Shown here: piece by piece, positions 46,401 to 54,518 of the stretch
Layout: each line of letters starts with the position of its first letter
Position numbering within the stretch: position 1 is the first letter of the stretch
Assembly: GCA_037783545.1 (NCBI GenBank)
Contig: JBBELK010000369.1
Span: 868,001-932,000, forward strand
Direction: 5' to 3'
DNA from: Henricia sp. BOLD:AAB3569
Taxonomy: Eukaryota > Echinodermata > Asteroidea > Spinulosida > Echinasteridae
Length of the DNA: 64,000 nt
Program-made: the position numbers and the translations under genes
The notes under the pieces: model-generated
What the model was told of the DNA's origin: nothing
Database searches by the model: none
What the model saw: only the letters and a program-made list of their open reading frames with translations

Positions 46401-49400
46401 TGGCTTCGCTTTATGTCCGATAAGACCGTGGCTCGTCCAGGCTTCATGGCAACTTTCACTTCTGTAACTGGTAAAATAAATTTTTAATTGAGACCTTAAA
46501 GCTCATTTTATCCAAAATAATTAATAAATGCATATGAACACACTTTTGTAAAAGAGCACCCTCTTTTGAGCGAAATTAAGCCCCTGACTACAATGGATCC
46601 GTTTTCCGTCCAGTAAATGCTTGTGCACACACAAGGGCGCCCTCTTGTGAATGAAACTAGGCCCCTGACTCCTTAGACTGGTTCCCGTCCACATATTCCA
46701 CACAGGAGAATATAAGGACAGGTAAAGGGCGCTTCATCTTGATCTGTAATTGGTCGTCTTTGCGCGTGCGCATTGTGTTTTTTTTTTAAAAATTGGCCAA
46801 GCCCTTTGCTTTAGGCAATGTACTTTATGTACATAATTGGATATGTTTGACACGCACGGCCAAGTTACAAATGTCGATGCAAAATCTGCGCACTTACTAA
46901 AAAAATAAAAATAATAATAACCACGTGACGGGCAGAATTCTGCCCGTCATGGCTGCCCTTTACCGATCCCTATATTTTCGCAATAAGCGAACCAATCTAT
47001 AGGGATCGGGAACCAATCTACCTGACTCCCATGGCAATATGGCTGTTTTCCATCCACTTTAGCAAGGGAACCAGCTTAAATAGGACGGTAGCTTCGCACA
47101 CTTTCTTGAAAGCATGAACACGGTTTTTCATTGTTTCTCGGAACATAGATGAGGTACTGATCTGACTTATACACAGGTTGGTCTTATCATACACATCCTC
47201 AATCACACATGGAGATGGCGCCATTTGGAACAGTCAATCTTTAAATCCTAAATTATTGATCAAATTTTTGACACAGATTACTTTGTAATAAAATATTATT
47301 TTTTTACTAGGACTTCCGCTCCCAACTCCTGTTTATGAAACTGCTGATAGCATTGTTTTCATCGTCCTCAATCAGAATACCGGCTGGGTAAGCACAGTAA
47401 TTTGCATTAATTGATAAAAATGAATGTACCATTTCACCAAATTCATGTATTCCTTCATTCTTGATTGCATGATGGGTAAAACCTGAGGGAGTATACCACT
47501 GTGCCTAATAGCTCAGCTGGTAGATTATAGTCTGCCCGGTATGTCAGAGGTCTTGGGGAAAACCTTAGGGAGTATATCATTGTGCCTCATAGCTTAGCTG
47601 GTAGAGCATCTGCCTGGTGTGTCACAGGTCTGGGAATAAACCTGAGGGAGTATACCACTGTGCCTCATAGCTTAGCTGGTAGAGCATCTGCCTGGTGTTT
47701 CACAGGTCTGGGGATTAAACCTGAGGGAGTATACCACTGTGCCTCATAGCTCATCTGGTAGAGCATCTGCCCAGTGTGTCCGAGGTCATGGGTTTGAAAA
47801 CCGAAAACCGTATGTTTGGTTGTTTTTGCCTTTTTTTAGTTCACCGCGATAAATAAAGTCCTACTAGCCAATGCCATAGCAGATCTTCTCTCAAACACAA
47901 CGTCACAGCAGCAAATAAGGCAACAACGGGCCTATAAGTAAGTCAAACCTCTTTCTGCATTGAAAAGAAAAATAATAAAAAAAGATAAAATATTATACAC
48001 AGTTCAAAACAAGAAATGCAAATTATACGGAGGCTGAAAGATGTAGCATATTTTATCAGTCAGTAATGTGCATGACCACCTCTTGTGGTAAGGCTGACTG
48101 CACCAGCCTACGTAAAGCCTAGCGTACATCGACATTGCAACTGGAGGCAACTAGTGGCAACTGGTCTTTCCGGCAACTGGAAGCAACTCGCGGCAACTGT
48201 GAGCAACTGATCAGTTGCTTAAAAAGGTCGATGTATGCGCACTTGCAACAACTTGTATGCGCACTGGCAACTGGAAAAATCCCAGTTGCCGCGAGTTACT
48301 CATGTTCTACTTTCTGGCAACTAGTTGTACCCAGTTGGGTCAGTTGTGTCGATGTACGCGTAGTTGCAATTAGTTGCCGTCAGTTGCTCGCGTGCATCTG
48401 ATCACGTGCGCGTACATCGACGGCAACTGCAAGCAACAGTTGCTTCCAGTTGCGAGGTCTTTACCGAGTTTCCGTGTCGATTTGCGCGCTCTGGACATGT
48501 AGACATGGTTGGATGATCCCAGTTGCCGCTATGCACACATCGACAGCAACTGATCAGTTGAGTTGCTTCCAGTTGCAATGTCGATGTATGCTAGGCTTAA
48601 GAACCACCGAGGCAGGGTGTGCCACTCTGCCTGAAGTGCCTCCCTGAACTCCTACTTGTGAGACGTGTGGCCACCTTGATAAAACCTACCTAATTTTAGT
48701 GGCCACACGTCTTTGGTCCAAAATGCTATTTGTATAATGCTAATGCACCCTTTATAAAGGGACCACCTGTTTACAGTGGCCAATTTTTACGGTCCTGAGT
48801 GTGGCCACTATACAGGGTGTCCCAGAAAAAACGAAACCGAGATTTATCGATGTTTAATCATACTTTAATCTCTATCTTGAAAAATAAATGACACATATTT
48901 CATCTTTCATTTGATACCACTTATATGATACATACTTCACGCATGAATGAATAAAGACAATATGAAGTAGGGCTACCAAAAAGTCGTTTGCACAACGATA
49001 CCTGAATTTCAAAGAAATAATCACATTTCTAAAAAGTTAATTTCCTGACCTTTCGTATGATACCTCAGTCAGGAAAAATGAGCCAGGCATGACAGAGATA
49101 TCCTGCATTTAAATATGGACTGAATTTCCATGTTTTTTTAAATCATTCATTTTTTTTCACACCTGACTGATTTTTCGCATGAATGGATTCGGAGATGGTA
49201 ACGTGAAACCCCTGAAATTCAGGTATCGTTGTGCAAACGACTTTTTGGTAGCCCTGCTTCATATTGTCTTTATTCATTCATGCGTGAAGTATGTATCATA
49301 TGAGTGGTATCAAATGAAAGATGAGGAACTAAGCTTTCCAAATATGTGTCATTTATTATTCAAGATTGAGATTAAAGTATGATTAAACATTGATAAATCT

Positions 49401-51916
49401 CGGTTTCGTTTTTTTTCTGGGACACCCTGTATACAAGTTTTAATGTATTGTATTGTGTATTTGTACATTGTATTACAGTGCCGACGATATCAAGTTTCTG
49501 CGCTCTTACAACGTGGGCGCCGACCTCCACATTATCATCTGGGTACACTCTGTGACAGCGACTGACCCCATAACTCCGCTAGACCCCAAAACGGTACTGG
49601 CCGCTCTCGCATCGCAGAGCGAGTTTTTTCAGAGAAAAATGAGTTCCACGTTTGAATACAGAGTGGAGCTACCGGTTACGACAACACCGACGGATGCATC
49701 AGGACTCTCTGATTGGGCAATCGCTCTCATTGCCGTGGGGGCGCTGTTGTTCCTGGTGCTAATTGGACTTGTCATGTTCGGATGGTGAGTATTCGCCATT
49801 TTATTTTTTTTAAATGTGTTTTGAAAGAGACATGTGGATGTTTTTTTAAAAGTGCATCCTTGTTTGTCAACTTTTAAAAATAATTGTAAATTTTTTTTTT
49901 TTCGTAGGGTTGTAACGAGTCTCCCTCTACTTGAGTCCCAAGTCAAGTAGTCACAACAGTAACTTTGTTCAACCTTATTTCAAAAAGAGTCTAAACGCTG
50001 AAACCTGCATTCGTATTGGTTTTTTTTTTTTTTGTGGCCAAAAATGCTCCATGTTATGCTAAAGCTTAGTCCTAGGTTTCGCTTTTTATGCTGAAATACA
50101 ATTTGGTCCTCAAAATGACACTCGCACAAAAAAATTGCATAAAAGTTAAATTTCATTTTTGGCAGACTCGAGTCAAAAATATTTAAGTCCAAGCCAGTAA
50201 AAATTTAGTATTTGGTAGCGTATCAATTTATTGATTTTTTGTGTGCATCCTTGTGAAAATAATTTTTTAAATGGGTTTTTTGGTAACTCATGCGACAGCC
50301 CGAGTTCGATTCATGACCATAGTTCAACTAAAGTCTCTCGATTGACTATTATTATTATTATTATTTCTTTCTGGTATTCATACCAAGGATTCCTCAATAG
50401 TGCTCATTGCACTGTCACTTGTAAGCGTGAGGAAACCCATGAAGAACTCTAGTTGACTATGGTTAAAGATAGTATACATGATTGGTAAACTGTTACAAAT
50501 AGTTTTATCCCCCTGTGTGATTGAAGATATGCATGATTAAAAACAACCTGAGCAAAAACCAGCTCCGTACTTCGTCTAACTTTTGAGAAAATAGTCAAAG
50601 AAGGGTTTGCAGTCATTTCGTCCTGAACCATGGCCTGTGCACGAAGTAATTTGGGGCGAAATGGCACTTGGGGCGAATTGAATTTTCGTCTCATGAGACA
50701 ACTAATTGTTTTACTCATTTCTCAAAGACTATAGCACTTTAGACAAAACCATTTTAGGGGAAGTTTTCTACGGTCATCATGTTTATATTGTGTAAGTAAG
50801 GCGTAAATCTGTGAACATTTCTGATTTTCAAGATTACCAATGATGTATACTGCCTTTAACTACATATTTGTATTTGTATCCATATTTGTATTTTTCAGTG
50901 GAAGGAAAAAGTCAGAACGTCGCTATTCTGGAAGTCGGTCAGGTAAGAATTTGTTCTATTAACTTGAATTTTAATTTTCATCAAATGCTGAAACGCTGAA
51001 AAAATGTACACTGTATTCAAACAATTTTTTTTTTTTTAGTGGATGATATACCAACCAAACCAAAGAAGTTTAAAAGGTTTCGGCCGACGTCATTTGCCTC
51101 TGACGGTACATGGTGAGTTTTCAACAGAAAGAATAAATATGTGTACAAAATTTAATCTATTCTGACGGAAATACATGTAAAAACTCTGGAAAGCACATGC
51201 ATTTTATAAGAATTTACTTTTCTTTGATTGATCTCAAAATGGACTGAAGTACATGTATGTATTTCCCCAAAAGTCTAAAGATTTTCAAATATTTCAAACA
51301 ATATTTGAAGGTAGTATACATGATTGGTAAACCGTTACAAATAGTTTCATCCCCATGTGTGATTGAAGATATGCATGATTAAAACTGACCTGAGCAAAAA
51401 CCAGCTCCGTACTTCGTCTAACTTTTGAGAAAAGGGTCAAAAAATGGTTTACAGTCACTTTGCCCCTGAACCACGGCCCGTGCATGAAGTTGTTTTTGGG
51501 CGAAGTGGCATTTGGGCGAGGTAGTTTTTAGACGAAGTTGTTTTGGGCCGAAATGCTTCAGGACAAAGTGGTCCAGGGCAAGGTGGTTTTGGGGCAAAAT
51601 GAATTTACGTCTTGCGAGACAAAAAATAATAGTTTGCTCATTTCTCAAAGACTATAGCACTTCAGACAAAACCATTTCAGGGGAAGTTTTCTACAGTCAT
51701 TGTGTTTATATCGTGTAAGTTAGGTGTTAATCTGTGAACATTTCTGATTCCTCAAGATACCAATCATGTATTCTACCTTTAACCTTTGTCATACAACAAA
51801 AGTAAGTTGTCAAAAAAGACACACTTTTTTATTTTTTCCCCCGTAGGAATCAAGCTTTCCAGGTAGCAGTAGAAGATGATGGAGCCAGTAAACCAACAGA
51901 GGTGACAGTATTGTAA
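28429..51916 (+). CDS. Membrane receptor with four C-type lectin/FN3 modules, two CUB domains and an SEA-like region
   Basis: Twenty-seven exons join in frame: 28429-28516, 29337-29543, 29752-29949, 30687-30839, 31906-32052, 33316-33516, 33811-34008, 34432-34584, 35343-35489, 37127-37327, 37615-37812, 38203-38355, 39122-39268, 39605-39805, 40718-40924, 41482-41634, 42519-42671, 43542-43630, 44489-44756, 45709-45874, 46292-46470, 47311-47387, 47840-47937, 49479-49784, 50899-50942, 51040-51112 and 51847-51916. They encode 1424 residues. Order: signal peptide (1-21), four CTLD+FN3 modules (30-968), CUB1 and CUB2 (969-1202), SEA-like region (about 1203-1335), membrane helix (about 1339-1362) and cytoplasmic tail. 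All junctions are GT-AG, and phase is 1 throughout the modules. It is probably a type I cell-surface receptor or adhesion protein. I do not recognise a named orthologue. C-type lectins often bind sugars, but the sites here look non-canonical. Confidence 0.87.
30049..30376. mobile_element. Harbinger-type foldback element, GGCCCGCTTCAAACG family, nested
   Basis: The ends GGCCCGCTTTAAACG and CGTTTGAAGCGGGCC are inverted. The flanks carry a 3-bp TAA direct repeat, as expected for PIF/Harbinger elements. It splits a copy of repeat D (29983-30685) in receptor intron 3: the words before and after join to the D consensus CTGACTAAAAGTG. A 3'-truncated relative is at 41685-42235. Confidence 0.75.
30873..31020. 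mobile_element. MITE with ATAGACCGTATCGAATAGCC ends
   Basis: The 148-bp element has perfect inverted ends of 27 bases that run into GCCATTT. It lies in intron 4 of the receptor gene. Confidence 0.75.
31125..31469. mobile_element. MITE with GGGTTAAACCCACA ends carrying a small minisatellite
   Basis: Inverted ends of about 35 bp continue into ATCTATTAACAACAAGATA. Inside, 31194-31285 holds four tandem units of about 24 bp containing TTTTGGGCAC and TTGCAT, two of them with the octamer ATTTGCAT. Confidence 0.7.
32066..33253 (+). repeat. Tandem array of tRNA-like half units (14 units) in receptor intron 5
   Basis: Fourteen units of about 85 bp each contain TAGCTCAGCTGGTAGAGC, then CTGCCCTGTGTGTCAGAGG, then a spacer with GAGTACATGTATACCACTG. 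No unit has a B box. Units differ by only a few bases, which suggests recent expansion or homogenisation. Eighty-five is not a multiple of three, so the overlapping open frames are artefacts. Confidence 0.9.
33316..35489 (+). other. Receptor exons 6-9: CTLD2 and FN3-2
   Basis: CTLD2 begins CPPYYEEGPTARSCYAF and includes WPWDDARSICASADDGD, WWLGYFDASVEGWWRW, GEPAKLEDCAFIRG and FICEV. FN3-2 has AVALSSSSVEVSWEV and NVETEY-type strands. Exon lengths 201, 198, 153 and 147 equal those of module 3. The intron between 34009 and 34431 is closely repeated at 37813-38202. Confidence 0.88.
35500..37060 (+). repeat. tRNA-like half-unit array (about 6 units), split by a transposon, in receptor intron 9
   Basis: The first unit begins at 35516 and is cut at 35543. 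It resumes at 36591 and is followed by five more units up to 37060. The last unit and flank (TTGTGTGGAAATCTGAGG) match the end of the array in intron 5, so both arrays descend from one. Confidence 0.85.
35544..36590. mobile_element. hAT-like non-autonomous transposon inside the tRNA-like array
   Basis: The 16-bp ends CAGGGGCGGATCCAGG and CCTGGATCCGCCCCTG are perfect inverted repeats. The flanks carry a 5-bp direct repeat GGTAG (35539-35543 and 36591-36595), which is part of the split tRNA-like unit. No transposase was found. The CAGGG ends and 5-bp target suggest a hAT5-type element; the family name is inferred. Confidence 0.75.
37127..39268 (+). other. Receptor exons 10-13: CTLD3 and FN3-3
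   Basis: This module is nearly identical to module 2 at exon and intron level. Small differences include TAEVNPGQTWW in place of TAEINPGQTWW, and SWEVSQ changed to LWEVPQ in FN3-3. Confidence 0.88.
41024..41372 (-). repeat. tRNA-like half-unit array (5 units), reverse orientation, in receptor intron 15
   Basis: Units read CTCTACCAGCTGAGCTATGA on the plus strand, the reverse of the other arrays, with a spacer CTCCCTCAGGTTTTCCCC. Units are about 80 bp and resemble those at 2505-2915 more than those in introns 5 and 9. Confidence 0.85.
41685..42235. mobile_element. GGCCCGCTTCAAACG foldback element, larger copy
   Basis: It begins TAA then GGCCCGCTTCAAACG and ends near GTGACGTTTGAAGCA, with the far end decayed or cut. 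It contains several GACGTTTGAAGCC motifs in alternating orientation. It lies in receptor intron 16 and abuts repeat E. Confidence 0.65.
42730..42845 (-). mobile_element. tRNA-derived SINE, family A, head-truncated
   Basis: On the minus strand the element shows GGTTCGAGTCCCACCCGAGC, the GCACGCTATGAAG body and the TTACGTCGGGTAGGG end. The tRNA 5' part is missing. A shorter piece of the same family is at 46100-46155. Confidence 0.7.
43047..43492. mobile_element. 445-bp MITE with AATGCATAGTTCCGA ends, copy 1
   Basis: The inverted ends are AATGCATAG and CTATGCATT extending into a CGA. Copies at 56039-56490 and 61962-62405 share the whole length; this copy and the last differ at fewer than about a dozen positions. 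It sits in receptor intron 17. Confidence 0.8.
43858..44361. mobile_element. TTAA-flanked MITE with internal minisatellite, copy 4, nested in repeat E
   Basis: TTAA flanks both ends (43854-43857 and 44362-44365). Repeat E is interrupted exactly here: GGAAGCGAAAATGTTGG on the left and CACTGCACTGCTTTA on the right. The CACTTCGCCC-type minisatellite fills about 44037-44235, the longest of the copies. Confidence 0.8.
44786..45288. mobile_element. TTAA-flanked MITE with internal minisatellite, copy 5
   Basis: TTAA flanks lie at 44782-44785 and 45289-45292. The minisatellite (GGGGCGAAGTGGTTCAGG type) spans about 44930-45105. It starts 29 bp after receptor exon 19, and repeat E follows directly. 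Confidence 0.78.
47478..47800 (+). repeat. tRNA-like half-unit array (4 units) in receptor intron 22
   Basis: There are four units of about 80 bp with TAGCTCAGCTGGTAGA or TAGCTTAGCTGGTAGAGC. The last unit continues to a decayed B box (GGTTTGAAAACC). Orientation is the same as the gene. Confidence 0.85.
48116..48597. mobile_element. Harbinger-type MITE built of GCAACT repeats
   Basis: The ends AGCCTAGCG and GCTAGGCT extend inward as inverted CATCGACATTGCAACTGG. The flanks carry a TAA direct repeat. The flanking target (GGCTGACTGCACCAGCCT before, CAGGGTGTGCCACTCTGC after) matches an uninterrupted copy at about 21950-22020. The interior is dominated by GCAACT and AGTTGC words in both orientations. 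Confidence 0.75.
48812..49432. mobile_element. Long-arm foldback element with ACAGGGTGTCCCAG ends, copy 2
   Basis: Arms of about 190 bp are inverted and nearly perfect, with flanking TA. The left arm starts ACAGGGTGTCCCAGAAAA. It lies in receptor intron 23, 47 bp before exon 24. Confidence 0.8.
50347..50447 (-). mobile_element. SINE family B, 3' end
   Basis: The (ATT)n run, then TGGTATTCATACCAAGGATT and GTGCTCATTGCACTGTCAC, are the reverse complement of the 3' part of the SINE at 23535-23875. Confidence 0.7.
50467..50855. mobile_element. TTAA-flanked MITE, copy 6, short minisatellite
   Basis: TTAA flanks both ends (50463-50466 and 50856-50859). The minisatellite is reduced to two or three units (50615-50680). 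It ends 43 bp before receptor exon 25. Confidence 0.78.
50899..51916 (+). other. Receptor exons 25-27: cytoplasmic tail
   Basis: The tail starts CGRKKSERRYSGSRS, continues TKPKKFKRFRPTSF and ends SKPTEVTVL. A juxtamembrane cysteine and strongly basic patches follow the helix. The last residues TVL fit a class I PDZ-binding motif. No ITAM or ITIM is present. Stop TAA is at 51914-51916. Confidence 0.8.
51309..51778. mobile_element. TTAA-flanked MITE with internal minisatellite, copy 7
   Basis: The right flank is TTAA and the left flank TTGA. The minisatellite spans about 51460-51600. It lies in the last intron of the receptor gene. Confidence 0.72.
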
Positions 51917-52836
51917 ATAGTCTAAGCATAGTCTTGGTCATAAAAACGTTTGTTTGTTGTAGCTGACGGAGATTGCCTTATATGAATGATTTTTACAGGG
52001 ATGCCAGTCTTCCGGCTATAGGTTGAATTCCGACTTTTTCTTATTTTGGAAAAAGAAATCCGGCAAAGCCTTTTTTTCCAGGCCAAAAAAATTGAAAAAT
52101 TGTCTCGCTTACTAATCAACGATGTCCAGATATGCCATGTATGTACACGCACGTAGCACGTTTTTTGCACACATGCAGTATGTCTGTATCCCGGCCATAA
52201 TCATTCACAGCTAAAGTATTGCGAAACCAGACTATCAATCAGAGGTACATAGAGGGTGCTCTATCCATACAGCAGTGGTTAGATCACATACATACTGACG
52301 TACATATCCATTGCATTGCACTCATACTGTCAATGTACATACTGTACAGGCGAGTCCATGTGCACACATACATGCAGTTATGATAGTGGATTTTTTTCTA
52401 GCCCTGAAGGTAAGAGACACTGGCATCCTTGTTTTTAGTTTTGCAAGTTACCGATATAAAGCTCTCTTTTTCATTGTGTGTGCACTTGATATAAGGCGCG
52501 CATTAGTTCTGTCCTTTCAAGAGTTGCTATATTAACCCTCTCAATGCCCAACTTTTTGCAGTTTTCATAATTCTTAAAAAATTGAAGTCGTACATGCACG
52601 ACGGTTGGCATATTAGAAGATAAAAATTTAAACAAGCGCATGGTACATGTGTACTACCTTGGCACTGAAAAAGTTGAGGGTTTATTACATAATACAAGTT
52701 CACAAAAACACCGATTCCAGTGGCCAAGATTTGGTGCTACGATGGTTTTTAAAATGAGTTTCAATACAAGAAATTGAAAGATAAATTTGGAAACACAAGA
52801 AAATTGCAGTACCTCAAACCCAGGTCCTTGGTTTAC

Positions 52837-53264
52837 TAGACCGATCCAGCAAGCTCCGCCCATTTAAAAATTGCCTAGCAACATGCCACACATGTGAGGC
52901 GTATTGAAACATGCACGCTCCAAAGCAAAATGTGCACTTAAGTATCCGGTGGTGTGCGTACAACACGCCTGCATTACGCGCGCGATCAAACAAAAACATC
53001 TCGACACACATCTAGAACGCAGTGAATGCACAAAACATTTATGAAGGGATTAAAAGTAAGTTTGGATAGTCTTATACAATCCGTTTTAAACTGGCTAGGG
53101 TCCTCTGCGCTGATGTTTATGGTGTTTTTGCATCACTCATGCTGCATTTCGCTGTAGCTCTGTGCACAAAATTTTGAGGACTCAGGTAGCCAAAATGGCG
53201 ATCTACTTTTAGGCTGTGATGATTGGTCAATTCCAAAATGGGCGGAGCTTACTGGATCGGTCTA
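52837..53264. mobile_element. MITE with TAGACCGATCCAGCAAGC ends
   Basis: Inverted ends of about 27 bp run into TCCGCCCAT. The 428-bp element has no coding capacity. A minus-oriented tRNA-like half unit (CTCTACCAACTGAGCTAT) follows directly at 53268. Confidence 0.7.
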
Positions 53265-53515
53265 TTGCTCTACCAACTGAGCTATCAGGGCATCCCCCTG
53301 GAGCACCACAACAATGCAGACCAATTGGCTACACTGATGGCCTCCATAGGGGGAGCAAATCCATTCACTATAGAGGTCGTCATTATATATTTCATCAACT
53401 GCAATTTTCTCGTTTCTTAATTCATCTTTCAAACCTTCAATACAAGAGATGTAGGATAATAAATAATGTAAAGTATACAAAGTCAGACATGATTCTAGTT
53501 GATTAATATTACCAT

Positions 53516-53575
53516 TGCTGGTAGAGCATATGCCTCGTGTGCCAGAGGTCTTGGGTTCAAATCCTGATGAGGACC
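53516..53575 (+). repeat. Single tRNA-like unit with B box
   Basis: GCTGGTAGAGCATATGCC is followed by GTGTGCCAGAGGTCTTGG and a B box (GGTTCAAATCC). The 5' end of the tRNA-like head is missing. It belongs to the same family as the tandem arrays. Confidence 0.65.
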
Positions 53576-54154
53576 ACATGATTCCTTGGTAATGAAAACT
53601 GATGTGGTGTAAGTCATTCCATGAAGTTGAGGAACACGGTTTCCGTGTTACATCCACAACCATTTTTACTTTTTTTTGCCTTTGATAACCCCATGAATCA
53701 ATACTATTCAGAAATTCAAGCTGTTGGATGAGAGAAATTTAAAACATTCATTACTTGTAACAAAATCCTCATGGATTTAAATATAATTCTTTTCAAATGT
53801 AGGTGTGACATTTGGTGCTTTTTAGCAGATTTTCTTGAATCACAAAGAAATTTAAGCTCGAATCCTTCAAATTCAAATTAAAAAGGGTTGTTTAGTTTGA
53901 GAACTGTGTTATTTTCGAATTCAACATGAAAACATTTGTAGTTGGAGTGAAAGCAGTAGAGTTTATTGGTTTCCAAGTTACATCCACAACCAGCACTTTG
54001 TCAACACTGAAGACTCTCAAATTACCCCCAAACAGTGTAAGCCACCACATCATGCAACATCGTTATATAAATGGTGATTCATTGCTCCCTTATTGACGAA
54101 ATGTCACACTTTGTTCCTCAACTTCATGGAATGACCCATTGACTTGTGATACTG

Positions 54155-54375
54155 GAGTGAAAACTTGGTGTTGAGGGTTCGAGACCCGGTCGTGGTACAT
54201 GTGCTCTTGAGCAAGGCACTTAACCACAATTGCTCCATCCTTTGGAAGGGATGTAAAGCCGTTGTATGATGCACTTAAAAGATCCCGGAGCACTCTTTCA
54301 TGAAGAGTAAGGGGATTCCCCGATGTCTCTGGCCATTGCCTGTCAATGGTCCCACCCACTTGTTTAGGTGGAAGA
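54155..54375 (+). mobile_element. tRNA-derived SINE, family B
   Basis: GGGTTCGAGACCCGG is followed by TTGAGCAAGGCACTTAACC, CTCCATCCTTTGGAAGGGAT and GATCCCGGAGCACTC. It lies 144 bp past the eIF2D stop codon. Confidence 0.75.
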
Positions 54376-54518
54376 TACTTTTAAGCAACTCAACCTAAGG
54401 GCTGTGAATTGAAGTTCCTTCAATATAACATGGTTCCAACTTCACCCTTCGCAGTTATTGTTTTGTATACTATTCTCACTGCTTTGAACAAGTCTTTTGC
54501 AGTAGTTTCGATCAAGTG

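Larger units (their letters stand above)
43542..46470 (+). other. Receptor exons 18-21: CUB1 and CUB2
   Basis: CUB1 has GTITSPGYPAGYENNLDITW and GDYLAIGSG but no cysteine at all. CUB2 has [20 protein letters not shown] and QDFVIVGSG with only the first disulfide pair (SDCSR and ARCVW). Canonical CUB domains have two pairs. Each domain spans two exons. Confidence 0.83.
47311..49784 (+). other. Receptor exons 22-24: SEA-like region and membrane helix
   Basis: About 133 residues of alternating hydrophobic pattern (IVFIVLNQNTGW, then INKVLLANAIADLL, then GADLHIIIWVHSV) precede a Thr/Pro linker. The helix WAIALIAVGALLFLVLIGL follows. Position and strand pattern suggest an SEA-type or similar juxtamembrane fold. 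The canonical GSVVV self-cleavage motif is not seen, so the domain name is tentative. Confidence 0.6.
51917..54518. other. Intergenic stretch between convergent genes
   Basis: This stretch contains a MITE (52837-53264), single tRNA-like units, SINE family B at 54155-54375 and otherwise unremarkable AT-rich sequence. The receptor and eIF2D genes end toward each other here. No clear poly(A) signal was assigned for either. Confidence 0.5.

Noticed and set aside
48135-48647. Open frames in the GCAACT region
   Set aside because: They follow from hexamer repetition inside a foldback transposon.
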